Below, in pieces: positions 1 through 10,500 of a stretch of DNA of 64,000 nt. The stretch spans positions 1 to 64,000 of the forward strand of contig JAODTK010005409.1 in the NCBI GenBank assembly GCA_026419785.1, in the 5' to 3' direction. The stretch is from Sclerodactyla briareus (Eukaryota > Echinodermata > Holothuroidea > Dendrochirotida > Sclerodactylidae). The notes beneath the pieces are model-generated. The model was not told the DNA's origin, searched no databases, and was given only the letters and a program-made list of their open reading frames with translations. The translations under genes and the position numbers were made by a program. Position 1 is the first letter of the stretch, and the number at the start of each line of letters is the position of its first letter.

Positions 1-149
1 GCGGGCAGTTGAGGAGGCAGTGCAGAGGGGTCATTAGATTGGCGTGGGGGCGGGTGTGAGTACAGAGGAGGGGCGACAGTCATAGCCGTGGTTTCAGTCG
101 AGGTGGATGGAAGGAAAGGTGGACTGTGGGGGAGGAAGGTAAAAGGAAG

Positions 150-640
150 GGTTGCTTGTGGAGATTCGATTGTCCGGTATGTTGCCGGGAATTTAGTCCA
201 TAGATAAGAGCTGAAAGTTATGCTGTTTGTTCCGGGATCAGATGGAGGATATAAAGTGAGGGTTAATAGAATCGTGGGAGATTAGGAGGTGGTGGTTGTC
301 GAGATAGGCAAGCTATCTCCGGGGTGACAGTCATGACGTCCGAACTATCCCGATTTTCCGTGCTGCTGTGGCGCTGAAGTCCACTAGGGCAAAGTCGCGA
401 TTTGCCGGGCATCTCCCTCGGTGGTTGACGGTCCGGGTTGCGTAGGACGATACTGGTCGCAACAGGTGGTTATAAATTATAGTGCGCTGAGGGGGGCGTT
501 CAGTTTGTGTATGTTTCGTGTTTCGGGGGACGGAGGATCTTTTCGCTAAGGATGGTCTTCACCTTAATGGTGCGGGGGCTTCATTGTTAGGCAAGTTGGT
601 AAATGTCTGCGTGGAAGGGGTGTTAGACTAAATTTGGGGG
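150..640 (+). pseudogene. LINE ORF1 remnant, SGNH/GDSL esterase-like domain
   Basis: Joining the three forward frames gives the landmarks of an SGNH hydrolase. The nucleophile block GDSIVR is at 160-177, and the C-terminal block DGLHLNGAGASLLG, which supplies the catalytic Asp-His pair in the family, starts at 551. Between them are a region like (V)VVVEIG near 290-310 and a region like ALKSTRAKVAISGISPRW near 370-430, each matching the family only after frame changes. In CR1 and L2 elements this domain is part of ORF1, which lies just before the EN-RT ORF as it does here. No continuous frame survives, so it cannot make protein. Confidence 0.65.
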
Positions 641-744
641 CGGGGTTCTGGTGTCTTTAGGCTTACTGGCAGGGTCGTTCATAGTAAGCATCGCACTGGG
701 AGGTCTGGCGAGGTCAACAGTTGCGATAGATCTGTTAGCCAGCT

Positions 745-3227
745 GTCTTGTTCCTGTGCTAATGTTCAAGTTCAGTAACAAGTTTGATGAGTTGCAGATT
801 TTAGTCCATAACGCAAAGCCTGACGTCAATGGTATTACAGAGTCGTGTTGAACAGTGAATATTCCTACACCTAAGTTCACCCTCCTGGTTATGTTGTTGA
901 TAGGCAAGAGCGACCGATACTCGCCGTGCTTGGTGTGGAGTATTGTTGTATGTGACCTGACTTTGAATAGTCTTTTAGAAGGCCGATATTGGTGAAAGTT
1001 TTGTCAACTCTGTTTGGTGTGAAATTCCGTCTAACTCATCCGGTATTCCCAGTTTTTTATTAGTGTGTTTGTGTACCGTTCCTCCAATAGTTCTGGAAGA
1101 CAACACCTCTCTTTCCGACATGCTTTTCGAAGTTACTGAGGAGAGTACAATCATTATGGGTGATTTCAATTATCCAGATAATTCTTGGTCCTGATGGGAC
1201 TAGTGGCAGTCATGGATCTTCTTTTTTTCAATGTCACGCAGGATTGTTTCCTTTTCTCAGCATGTACATTTTCCTACCAGAATTCAGAAAATATTTTGAT
1301 TAGTTTGGTTTTTTTTGAGCAGTGTCCAGATTCTGTAGATAATGTATAGAGCTTGGGTAAGCTCGGTGCAATTTATCACAATATTTTAGCTTTCATGTGT
1401 CTTGTTCCTCAATATCCCACAGAGTCTAGAGCTTGTTCCTTGTTTCGGGGGCGACAAAAGGCCAATGTCGATGGCCTTTCTAGGTTATTTAGCGAAATAG
1501 ATTGGCGTAAATTGTTAGAAAGTACGAATCTGTTTGACTCTTGAATTGTTTCTTGAAAGGTAACGAGGTTTTGAAAGTTTACGTTCCTTGGATGAACCCT
1601 CGCCGTAAGAACAAAGGCCTTCTTGGATGACAAGGAAGTTTTCCTTGCCATCAAACGTAAGCAACATTTATGGCGACTTTAATGTTCTTCTGGCGTTGTC
1701 TGATCGAGAGCATTTCAAAGTTCACAAAAGCTTGTCCAGCGTTTAGTTTCTGGTGCTAACTTGATTTTGAGAGGCATATTGCCTCTCATTCAGGAGACTC
1801 CCTCAGTTTTTCTCTTATTGTGAGGGGAAAGCAGAAAGTCAAGACAGCCATTGGTCCTTTGATAGATTCCGACTCGGTATACAATCGCGATGAGCCGGAG
1901 AATGGCTTCAGTTCTCCATAATTAATTTCTCGTCTGTTTTTACTCATTAGACTTGGAAATTTTTTGTGACCTAATTGTCAGGGTTTCTCCGCATAGTATT
2001 TGTAATATTGTGTGCTCGCCTGGTTAGTAAAGGAGAAACTGCGACGCTCAAAGTGATAAAGCTAGCTCCTGTCCCGACGGAGTTTATCCATTCTTACTAA
2101 AATCCTTTACCGATGAGTTTTGTCTGTTCCTTAGCTATTATTTTCAATGGGACTCTGCAGAAGGTTGTTCCGGATGATTGGAGGAGAGCAAATTTTTCTC
2201 CTATTCCTACATGACGGCCTCTTGCTTAAGTTGGAGATCTTTGGCATTGAGGAATGTCTTAGTGGATCGTGAGTGGCTTCATCATAGGGAACAACGAGTT
2301 GTCATTATGGGCGGCGAGGTCGTCTTCTTGGCAAAGGTCACTGTGGTGTTTCCCCATGGATCGGTTTCTCGGCGCGTATATTGACGATCTGAAGGTTCTG
2401 TTCATTCAAAGGTTAAGAAGTTCGCAGACAGAATACAAGTTGTATCGGTAGTTGGTTCAATGAGAAGGATGAAATGGTTCAAAGGGCTCTGGATATAATT
2501 TCCTCCAAATGGTCTTCCGACTAGCAAATGTTGTTCAATGTCGACAGTGCAAAGTTAGCCATGTTTTGTTGTCCACAATCGCAACGCCTTTTTCAAGTTT
2601 TAAATGGCCAAAATATCCCAGGAAGTGATTCAGAAAAAGATCGTGGGGTTTGTTGTGATTCTTCTTCTTGAAACCGAGCAGTGGTCAAGCTGCTACAAAG
2701 GGTAATTGGATTCTTGGCTATAGACGACACTTCAGTTTCCTTGATAATATTTGTGTCAGGCCTGTTTAATCCTGGTGAACTGCACCTGATAATCTGTAAA
2801 AGTGTGTGGAATTTCCCTACGTTGCAAAAGACAAAGCAGCTTTATTGGAAACTTTCAGCGTAGGGCAACTAGAATTGATTCACACTGTCCTGAAAAATTT
2901 CCCTCCGAAGGAAGTTAAGGCATCTCGTCTAACTCCATGGACTGAGGCAAATTCGGGTGACTTGATCCAGTTTTCAAAATTGTCCATGCTCCGATGGCCT
3001 TTCCTTCCACAACTTCTTTTGAATTTTCCAATGTTACTGGGAATAGAGGCACTGTCTCAACTTCGTGGCAAGCGCTGCAAGATTGGACATTCGTACATAT
3101 TTCTTCGCGCAAGAGATGAATCAATGAGTGGATTGTCTTCGGAAAATGTTGTCTCTCTAGAAGTGGTGATGCGTTCAGAAACAGTCTTGATTTATTTTTC
3201 ATAATCACGGCGAATATTTGTATTTAG
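745..3227 (+). pseudogene. LINE ORF2 remnant: endonuclease plus reverse transcriptase
   Basis: Endonuclease: NKFDELQILVHNAKPDVNGI near 775-835, then GDFNYPDNSW at 1159-1188 and a GKLGAIYHNILAF block near 1355-1390 that matches the SDHN motif region with a mutated SD. Linker: RRKNKG near 1600. Reverse transcriptase: an SPGPDGVYP-like block after a frame change near 2070, VPDDWRRANFSPIP at 2167-2208 and the catalytic box as YIDDL at 2377-2391, where YADD/FADD is usual. Tail: WSSDWQMLFNVD near 2510-2540, EKDRGV near 2635, and INEW...ENVVS then DAFRNSLDLF (3168-3197), ending at TAG 3225-3227. Frameshifts and stops break it throughout. The order and spacing are those of a near-complete ORF2. Confidence 0.88.
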
Positions 3228-3230
3228 TGT

Positions 3231-5485
3231 TGGGTTTCCATTTTTCTTCCTGGGATGATGTGGCTCCGGGGTCGTTTATGAGGATTTTGTTTGTCCTTCC
3301 TGACCCTTATTCACTAAACAAACTAAACTCAGAAGTGAAGGGCTGCTTCTGTATTATCACTGGCGATTGTACAAATAGGTTCCTCCAGGAATTTGTGGTC
3401 CAAGGTCATCCAGGTCAATTTTGGTTTGGCTATTTTTTGACAGCGCACTGTGCATTGATACTGTTTTTAATCTGTTGTTCTCCTTGTTCCTCCCGAGTGG
3501 GCGGTGTCATTATTGACTTTGATCGATCGAGGATTGTCAACTAAACCTCAACCAGGGACAGGGTGAGTGTGGACAATCAATATGAATTTCCACCCTTGTT
3601 TTTTTATTCTTCTACTATGGTCTGTTTAAGAAGTCAATTCTCTTAACAGCCTCTCTACCAGCATGGGTCCAAAGCTAAAGAATATCTTAAAGACAGCTGC
3701 AGGATGAATTATCAGGAGAGTAATATATTAGCTGAGAAACCTGAATGCGTCAGTCCAAACCCGAAGTTAATACGACTTTCCGTAATGGAGTTATAGTCCT
3801 AGAATTTTGTGTCATTGCGCAAGATCGAAAAGCATTCCCATCATGCATTAATGATTGATGTCATACTTGCAAATCCCTGGTCAAAACAATCTTTGTTCCC
3901 TATTGAAATCACACATTATTTTCACTTCAAAAAGCATTTAGTCTAGTTGTAGAGGATTGCTTGTAGTGGGTTGGAGGTGTTGATGTTTACTTGGTGAGAG
4001 AAACACAAAAACTCTGCTAAGTTTTGACATATTTAACAATTCAAAATGGAAAAATAATGGATTAAAAAAGCATTAGTGCGCACTGGGATTCTCCTTAGTT
4101 TCTCTGCATAATGACCAAACGTTGAAGGCCGTTAACTCCACATAGGGACAATGTATTGAAATGGGGGTTGGTCCTATAGAAGGGTTTTTCCATTCTCCAC
4201 AATCCTGCAGTTGCTCTTTACAGGAACAACCACTGATTGAAACCATGTGGGACCAGCAGTTTGAGACACTTGGTGTGTGGGTTGTGGGCTTGAGGTTGGA
4301 TGTATGAAGTGTCCATAATGTGTCCAATTGGTAAGTCCAACAGGACAATGTCATTCCCTGTCAGACAGTATGTCTTTGGTTGTCAACAATGAAAAGTTAG
4401 AGCGACACGAATGTCATCACTGTAACCTAAACAACAAAAATGCATGTGTGTGTGTCCTGCTTAATATCTTCGGAACCCTGAGAGTGGCCTTGATGACATC
4501 TCCTACATAGCCTTGGGGTTGGGATAAAATCGATCAGATTTAGATTCTGATGGAGAAAGCAGTTAATTTATAGGTAGGGTGATCATCCAATTTTTTCATG
4601 AATTTTTGTTTGGGCTCATAGCAGTTAATGGATGAATCATAGCGTCGGTGATGAAGCGCTGAATGAAACTCAAACTCACTACCCGCGTAGGAATATGTTT
4701 AGTTGAATCGTTAGTCCGATCTTAGTTTTAAACGAAACTTGGGGAAAGTGGACTACAGTTGATCCAGAAGAGATTACTAGATTGGGGGTCATTGTGATTT
4801 GGGATGGTTTGAACTTATCCCAAAAGCCAAAACAAATACCAAAGCCACTGCTCTCAGAACGCTAGGCTAAACCAGAGATTGAAAATAAACTTGTTTGTCA
4901 CATGACTTTAATAAATATTTAGGTCTAACTTGCAACCCATTGATATCTAACACTGTTAGGTAGTCCTATTTTCCTACATCATTGCTTTCAAATCATGTGC
5001 TGCTATGTGGCTTGCATCAAATTTCACCACTACCTATGTGAGAATTAACTACTCCACCGAAATTATAGTTTACCTGGTGCAATAGTTTTCCAAAAGGCAT
5101 AACTGACTGCTGTTTCCCATCACGTTCATGAAGACGGTCAGCACTACACACGCCGACTACGCCCAGACACTCATCTCAACAAGGTCCACCATGAACTGAC
5201 TCATTTTCTCTGCGCTCCCACAATCTGCGAGGTCTACATCGAACTCTTCGGTGAGCATATCTTTTGAGCAGTCAGGAAATTACTTGAATGATTAATATAT
5301 TATTATTATTATCTGCAACCTTCCTGTGAGGTGGGAGACAGTCCTCGGGGGTAATACAAATCCAGGAGCCTCTGTCTATAAGGCAGCAAATGAAGATGGA
5401 TTGCGTGGGAAGTTTAAAATTGTGCCAAAGATGTGTGAGTGGTGTTACTGGGCCTTGAAGATTTGAGTTGATTGATTCCTTTCAT
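3231..5485. other. Stretch without a recognised gene
   Basis: No exon with a matching family, no RNA gene and no clear element is visible. The first 300 bases may be the LINE 3' UTR. A short TTA run lies near 5297-5311. Open frames on either strand are short and have no recognisable motif or splice context. Confidence 0.5.
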
Positions 5486-5489
5486 TCCA

Positions 5490-5760
5490 CCTTTTGATTC
5501 CTTGACAAGTCAGAGGAGTCTATAATGCCGTCATGTCCAGTGTGGTGTGTATGTATGTATGTAGGTACCTTACTTTTAAACAGGATATCCGACCCACGTG
5601 GTTGGATAAGCTCATACTTGGTAAGTGTTGTTCCCTGTGATGGTGTAAATCTGGGGTCATTTTTGGCCATATGTAAACATGATAACTCAACCAATATAGA
5701 TGGATTAAACTCATACTTGGTATGTGTGTTCACCATGATGACTACATGAGGCACCATACC
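5490..5760. repeat. Dispersed repeat with internal ~100-bp duplication
   Basis: After a GTAT run near 5549-5565 the phrase CTCATACTTGGTA occurs twice, at about 5610 and 5709, in similar surroundings. A related stretch with a GT/GTAT run followed by a similar sequence is found near 56420-56590. I treat it as a dispersed repeat family whose class I cannot name. Short open frames inside it on both strands are not taken as genes. Confidence 0.4.
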
Positions 5761-5815
5761 ATGCAGCTAACTAGTGCCGAGTTAAAATTATCATCCGATG
5801 ATGAAACAATGGTTG

Positions 5816-7030
5816 GTGCTAGGGTTGCCGTCGTATAACCGTATTGTTTATTATTACCTGTACTCGCAGCACTGGTACTCGCAGTACTGCACAGTTCTAT
5901 TACCGGTACTGGCTAAATACCGGTATTGCTCCCACACCGACTAATAAAATCATGTATGTTTTCGCCGTCCAAGCCGCCCGCCGCTTACATCGCACTCAAT
6001 CTGCAACCTGTTGAAAAAATAACCTGCCCCACGTTAATTGCGAGCTGTGTATATTTGCCGAATATCCCGCCGCCGTGGACATTGCAGCTTTATGGTAATG
6101 TAATAATAAAACTGCATGCAAAGCTTATGTTGCACGCTCACTCTGTCGCACCGATGCTGTTGCACTAGTTTCAGTACGTACCCTGTTTTGGAACACGTGG
6201 TCATCACCTACTTACTGTTTACTTCATTTCTGACAGGCATTCCCACTGATTATGTACAGTGCACTTAACACAACTACCAAGTCGGCCATTCCTATTGACT
6301 TGGTACAGTCTGCCGACAGCAAACCTTTTAATCGCACACAATTAACATCTATGGAAGTTTCTACCTGACTCTGTGATTAGAGGTAGAAATTATTAGCGAA
6401 ATCGTCCGATCCATCTCGATCCGCGATACTGCAATGTATTGCGTTGGCCTACATTCCTATGAATGATAACTTGTGATTTCTTTGGGAATGTGGAAAAAAT
6501 ATTATCCATAAAGGTTTTAGCGCAGATCTGGTGCTTCAGAGTGATTTTAGCTGTGCCTCGCTTCACGTTTTCTAGCTAACATAATCACAGTTACCTAGGG
6601 CCTACTGGCGACTGTTTGTGAGTTGCCGGCTGGGTACATCTTTTACGTATGGAGAATGTGAGTAACATTAAATCTGCCTGCATAACAGCATGACATGTGT
6701 TCGCATGTGTGTGCTGTTTGCCCTACGTAACGTTGTCATAAATTCTTTTCAACTATCGATACAAACGAGAAATACAACCATTTATTGTACAAAATATATT
6801 TTTGGGGGCAATCTTTTGACTTGAAAAGAGGTGTATTGTATAAAAAAAGGGCAGTGTGAGAAGAGAAGTCCCATACAGTGAGCTGCAAGTTTGCAGTGTA
6901 ATATAACGATCGCTAGCATTATTTTAGGCGAAAAGCGCGAAATACCGGTACCGGCACCGAATAGTGGTGCAGGGCATCGGTAATAACTGGTTCCAAAATA
7001 TAGGTACTGGCAACTCAGTTGGGCCATAGG
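5816..7030. repeat. ACCGGTA-rich segment, possible DNA-transposon remnant
   Basis: ACCGGTA/TACCGGT words cluster at 5890-5930 and again at 6943-6956 in opposite arrangement, and the outer edges (GGGTTGCC near 5822; GGCAACTCA near 7010) are loosely complementary. This would fit a decayed element with inverted ends. No 8-bp target duplication can be matched and no transposase is recognisable inside, so the call is weak. Confidence 0.22.
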
Positions 7031-7428
7031 CAAATAAACTGTTTAGGCCTACTGGTGACATTCGCCCAGGACTATGACTCGCATAGGAAATAACTTTGTA
7101 CTATGTTTAACTGATAGCTAGGCTGCACAGCTCGTCTATTTCGAAATGAGGTAAACTTGAAAATCATAAAAAAACCAAGCATCACTTCATCCAAGCCAAA
7201 GTTACCTGAAGATATTTACCAAACCCACAACAATGTTTTCTGTAATATGCTGGTTATACTGGACAGGAATTGCAATTTGTTGCTGGTTTACATGTGGGAG
7301 CATTGGCCATGTTATGTATCTCCGAGAAAGTGTCATGTAGGTACGCAAAAGAGTGTATTTCAAGACCGGACTGTGTTGGCAACCACGGCAAGTCAGAAAT
7401 TGTGTCAATTCTCCTCCCCATCATCAAG

Positions 7429-7561
7429 ATCAAATCGATGAAAATCTGAAGAACTCCATACAGGCAGACTTGCTTAAGATGGCGCCTGGCTTGACCATTC
7501 ATGCCGTGAGGGTAACCAAACCAAAGATCCCCGAGTCCATCAGGAAAAAACTACGGATCAT
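7429..7561 (+). CDS. erlin: ERLIN exon, end of SPFH domain
   Basis: The acceptor AG is at 7427-7428 after a pyrimidine-rich stretch and the donor is GTAAGA at 7562. Its 133 bases read without interruption: [16 protein letters not shown], then [18 protein letters not shown], the most diagnostic block of the erlin family. It begins in the second base of an Asp codon and ends with the first two bases of a Met codon, as expected for the IR..(E)LM|EAE junction. No frameshift is needed. Confidence 0.92.
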
Positions 7562-10500
7562 GTAAGAATATTACTAAAGGGAAGTAAGCCAAAAAAGAGT
7601 TAAATGTCATATGATTGTGCCCTCGGAAATCATGCTAATCAAACTTTGTTTCATGTTTCATAGCATGTTCGGTTGTTATAAAGTACCAATTTTTAAAGAT
7701 TAATAATTTATCCCTGCTAAGATGGCAATTGCAAATGGCAACGTTTTGATGATGTCAGATCTACCAATTTTAAAGAAAAGTTAAGAAATATGTCTTAAAC
7801 TTTCCCCCTGTTAATGGGTATGCTGACTTCACATAAAGGTTGCCAGGTTGAAATCACCGAATTATATGAAATTGAGGGAGCATATTTTCCCAATCCCGAA
7901 CATGCTATAACCGGAAGAAAGTGAGAAAGAAAGTGATATGAGTGAGTTTTATTCTCTTTAACATTATAACACCGAAAAGAGGTTTATTTTGTCTGGACTT
8001 TGCCTTTAATTAACAACTCTAGGATTTACAATCTGATATCAGCGAAGAATTAGCTGTGGTCAAACGGTGTGATGTCTGCTAGTGTAGTGAAAACAGTTAG
8101 GGCTCAAATGTCAGCAGTCACCAATTTATTTTCTCTAGGTGGCTTGTACCTGCAGTCGCCGATAGGCGAGGCCTTGGTCTTCACTGAAAGGTTCCGCTGT
8201 GATTTGATTGCAGTGGGATTCGTGCTTGGGTTTCTGGGTTTGGTCCAGGAAAACATTGTGATAAGTCTAGTTCGGTCAGTGTGAAGAAGCAGATTTGAAG
8301 AAAGTGGTAGATCCTGGAGTCACTTGATCATTCCTTGCGGAGGGACGTGAATGGGTCCGTGGGAGAGGTGTTTTGAACTGGTTACACCCCTGTGCCTCGA
8401 TATCATCGAGCACCAGTCAAGGCGGAGAAGGTGAGATCATCACAGGTGCTCAGGTTTCTTTGATAAAGCCTTGTTGGCTTCCGGAACTCGTGGTGGGAAT
8501 CAAATCGAATACAAATCCACTGATATAAGAAGCCAGTTTTGGTTGTAATGCGCAGGCTCACCACTGAACAGCTTGGGGTATTGACAAGTATCCCCATAGC
8601 TCTATCATTACAGCCTATTTTTAAACTATCACCACACTTCCGAAACTAAACCAATCCATTTCAGCGTCACTAGTTATTGTTAAGAGTATGGAGGAAATCT
8701 GTGAAGCTGTATTGGTAGAATGTGTAGTTTTTGTCAAGAATTCGAAAGAATGTTTCGCACACTGTCATGTACCCCTATTACCTTTACCAATAGTCTTATC
8801 ATCTCATGACCATAACCGTGACAGGCCTATAGCTAAGGGTAAACTTAATGTGTCAGTCTGAACAGGGTTGTTCATACATTTCTCCAATGAGAGTCATAGC
8901 CCCTTGAGTTTGTGCATGCATATCACAAGTATCTTTTTTCTGGTTAAATTTTCCAATTTCACTCTGAAAAGGATATTGTGGAGGGGATTGTGCTTGTGGG
9001 TGGTTTGTGGATGATGGTTACATTTTGTGAGGAGAAAGACAGTACTTACTGAAAAGCAGAATGGTGAGTTATCGAAAAACAATAAAAATCCAAACTTCAG
9101 GCAGCCATCCAGTCAAGACTGGGAAAAGCACTGCCTGTAAAAGGTCGACATAACCAAACTAATTTTACTGTCTATCAGGTTTGTCGTATGAGGAAAGGTT
9201 AAAGATCTGGGTCGGACTTCAATTGAGCTAAGGCGAATTTGGAATGATTTGACTATGGATGCCATGATAACCACTCTCTGTTTTTTGTCATTTATCTGGT
9301 GTACTTAACCAGTTTGTAACAGCTGATGAGAGGTGTTTTAAATGTTAAAATTGCTGACCCAAAATTGCTAAATATTTTCCCTCTCTCCACCGACAAATTA
9401 GGCCTGAATTGGGTTGTATATTTCACAGTCTTAAAACAGGGTGTGGTGGTTTTTGGTAAAGTTTGGAAATTAGGTTAAGGCCACTGAATTTCCAACACAG
9501 GTGACATTTATTCTATTTTAGCACTTTTCAAATTCCTTGCCAGGCAATAGATAATTATGTGATCATGCTGGCTCGCGGGTATGTTGTTGTGTGTGTTGTG
9601 CACATCCGTAAACATGATAACTGTAAAACAGGAAACTTAGAGGCCTCATCAGGGCTCATATGGCCACATGCGAGTTAAATAATTCCTTGGGGGGGGGGAG
9701 TCCAAGGTCACCTAAGGTTAACAGAGATCAAAGCCTGATGACAAACTTGAAATCCTAATAGGCTTTTTTTCAGATTTACTCACATCTGTAGCCACATACT
9801 TGGACTACATGCTTCTGTTCGAAGCTGACAGGCTTTTTGAGGTTTTTCTCATCATGCCCGTGATTGATCCAAGAGCAGTAGCTCCCTCCATATATTGCGG
9901 CCTACACACTTAATTTGAAACATCATAAATGCTGCTGTGATAATATTTCCATTCTTCAGATATCATGCTGGAAAGAATGAGGATGGATTCATTATTTCAT
10001 GACCAAATCCCATTGTTCTCATGCCTTCTTGCTCAGAACCATCAGATGGACTGATTTGAACCTAATAGGTATGCTATGGTCTTCAGATATCCTGCGGACC
10101 AGCTTTCTGAGGTTTGTTTTCGGACCTTGAATTACTTGACTGACACAGGAGGAAAGATAGGGCCTTCGTCCTCCCTTATCTCAACCCTACATGCTTCGTT
10201 TGGAACTCCATACACGAGGGTGTTATTTCAGGTATGTGCAGGGAAGGAAGAACGAGAAGACAATGTGTTGATTGCGTACAGCATCAAGAAGGTCGTGGCG
10301 AAGGACCGCAGAAGAAACTTGACAGGAAGAGGGCGGTAATTGAGGGCGAGAAACTCGCACAGGTTTGCGTCAATCACCCACCAGCAGAAGGCTCATGGAA
10401 AAAAAGCAGTCAGAAGAGGGGAATCATTGAAGATTGAAGGTAGGGTACTCTGGCAGGGGTCATACTCGATTGTACCAATTTAGAAGTATCGTGGCGTGAA

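Larger units (their letters stand above)
1..3230 (+). mobile_element. Degenerate CR1/L2-type LINE retrotransposon
   Basis: A non-LTR retrotransposon copy that enters at the left edge of the window. The remnants occur in the expected order on one strand: an SGNH/esterase-like ORF1, then an apurinic-type endonuclease, reverse transcriptase and the usual C-terminal tail of ORF2. The frame shifts many times and holds stops, so this is an old, inactive copy. An esterase ORF1 with an EN-RT ORF2 is known for the CR1 and L2 groups, which is why I favour them over RTE or L1. The true 5' end may lie outside the window. I see no clear tail or target-site duplication at the 3' end; the 300 bases after ORF2 may be its 3' UTR. 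Confidence 0.88.

Noticed and set aside
3231-4600. Minus-strand frame at 4073-4354 as a gene
   Set aside because: 93 codons without motif, no splice context and no neighbour to join.
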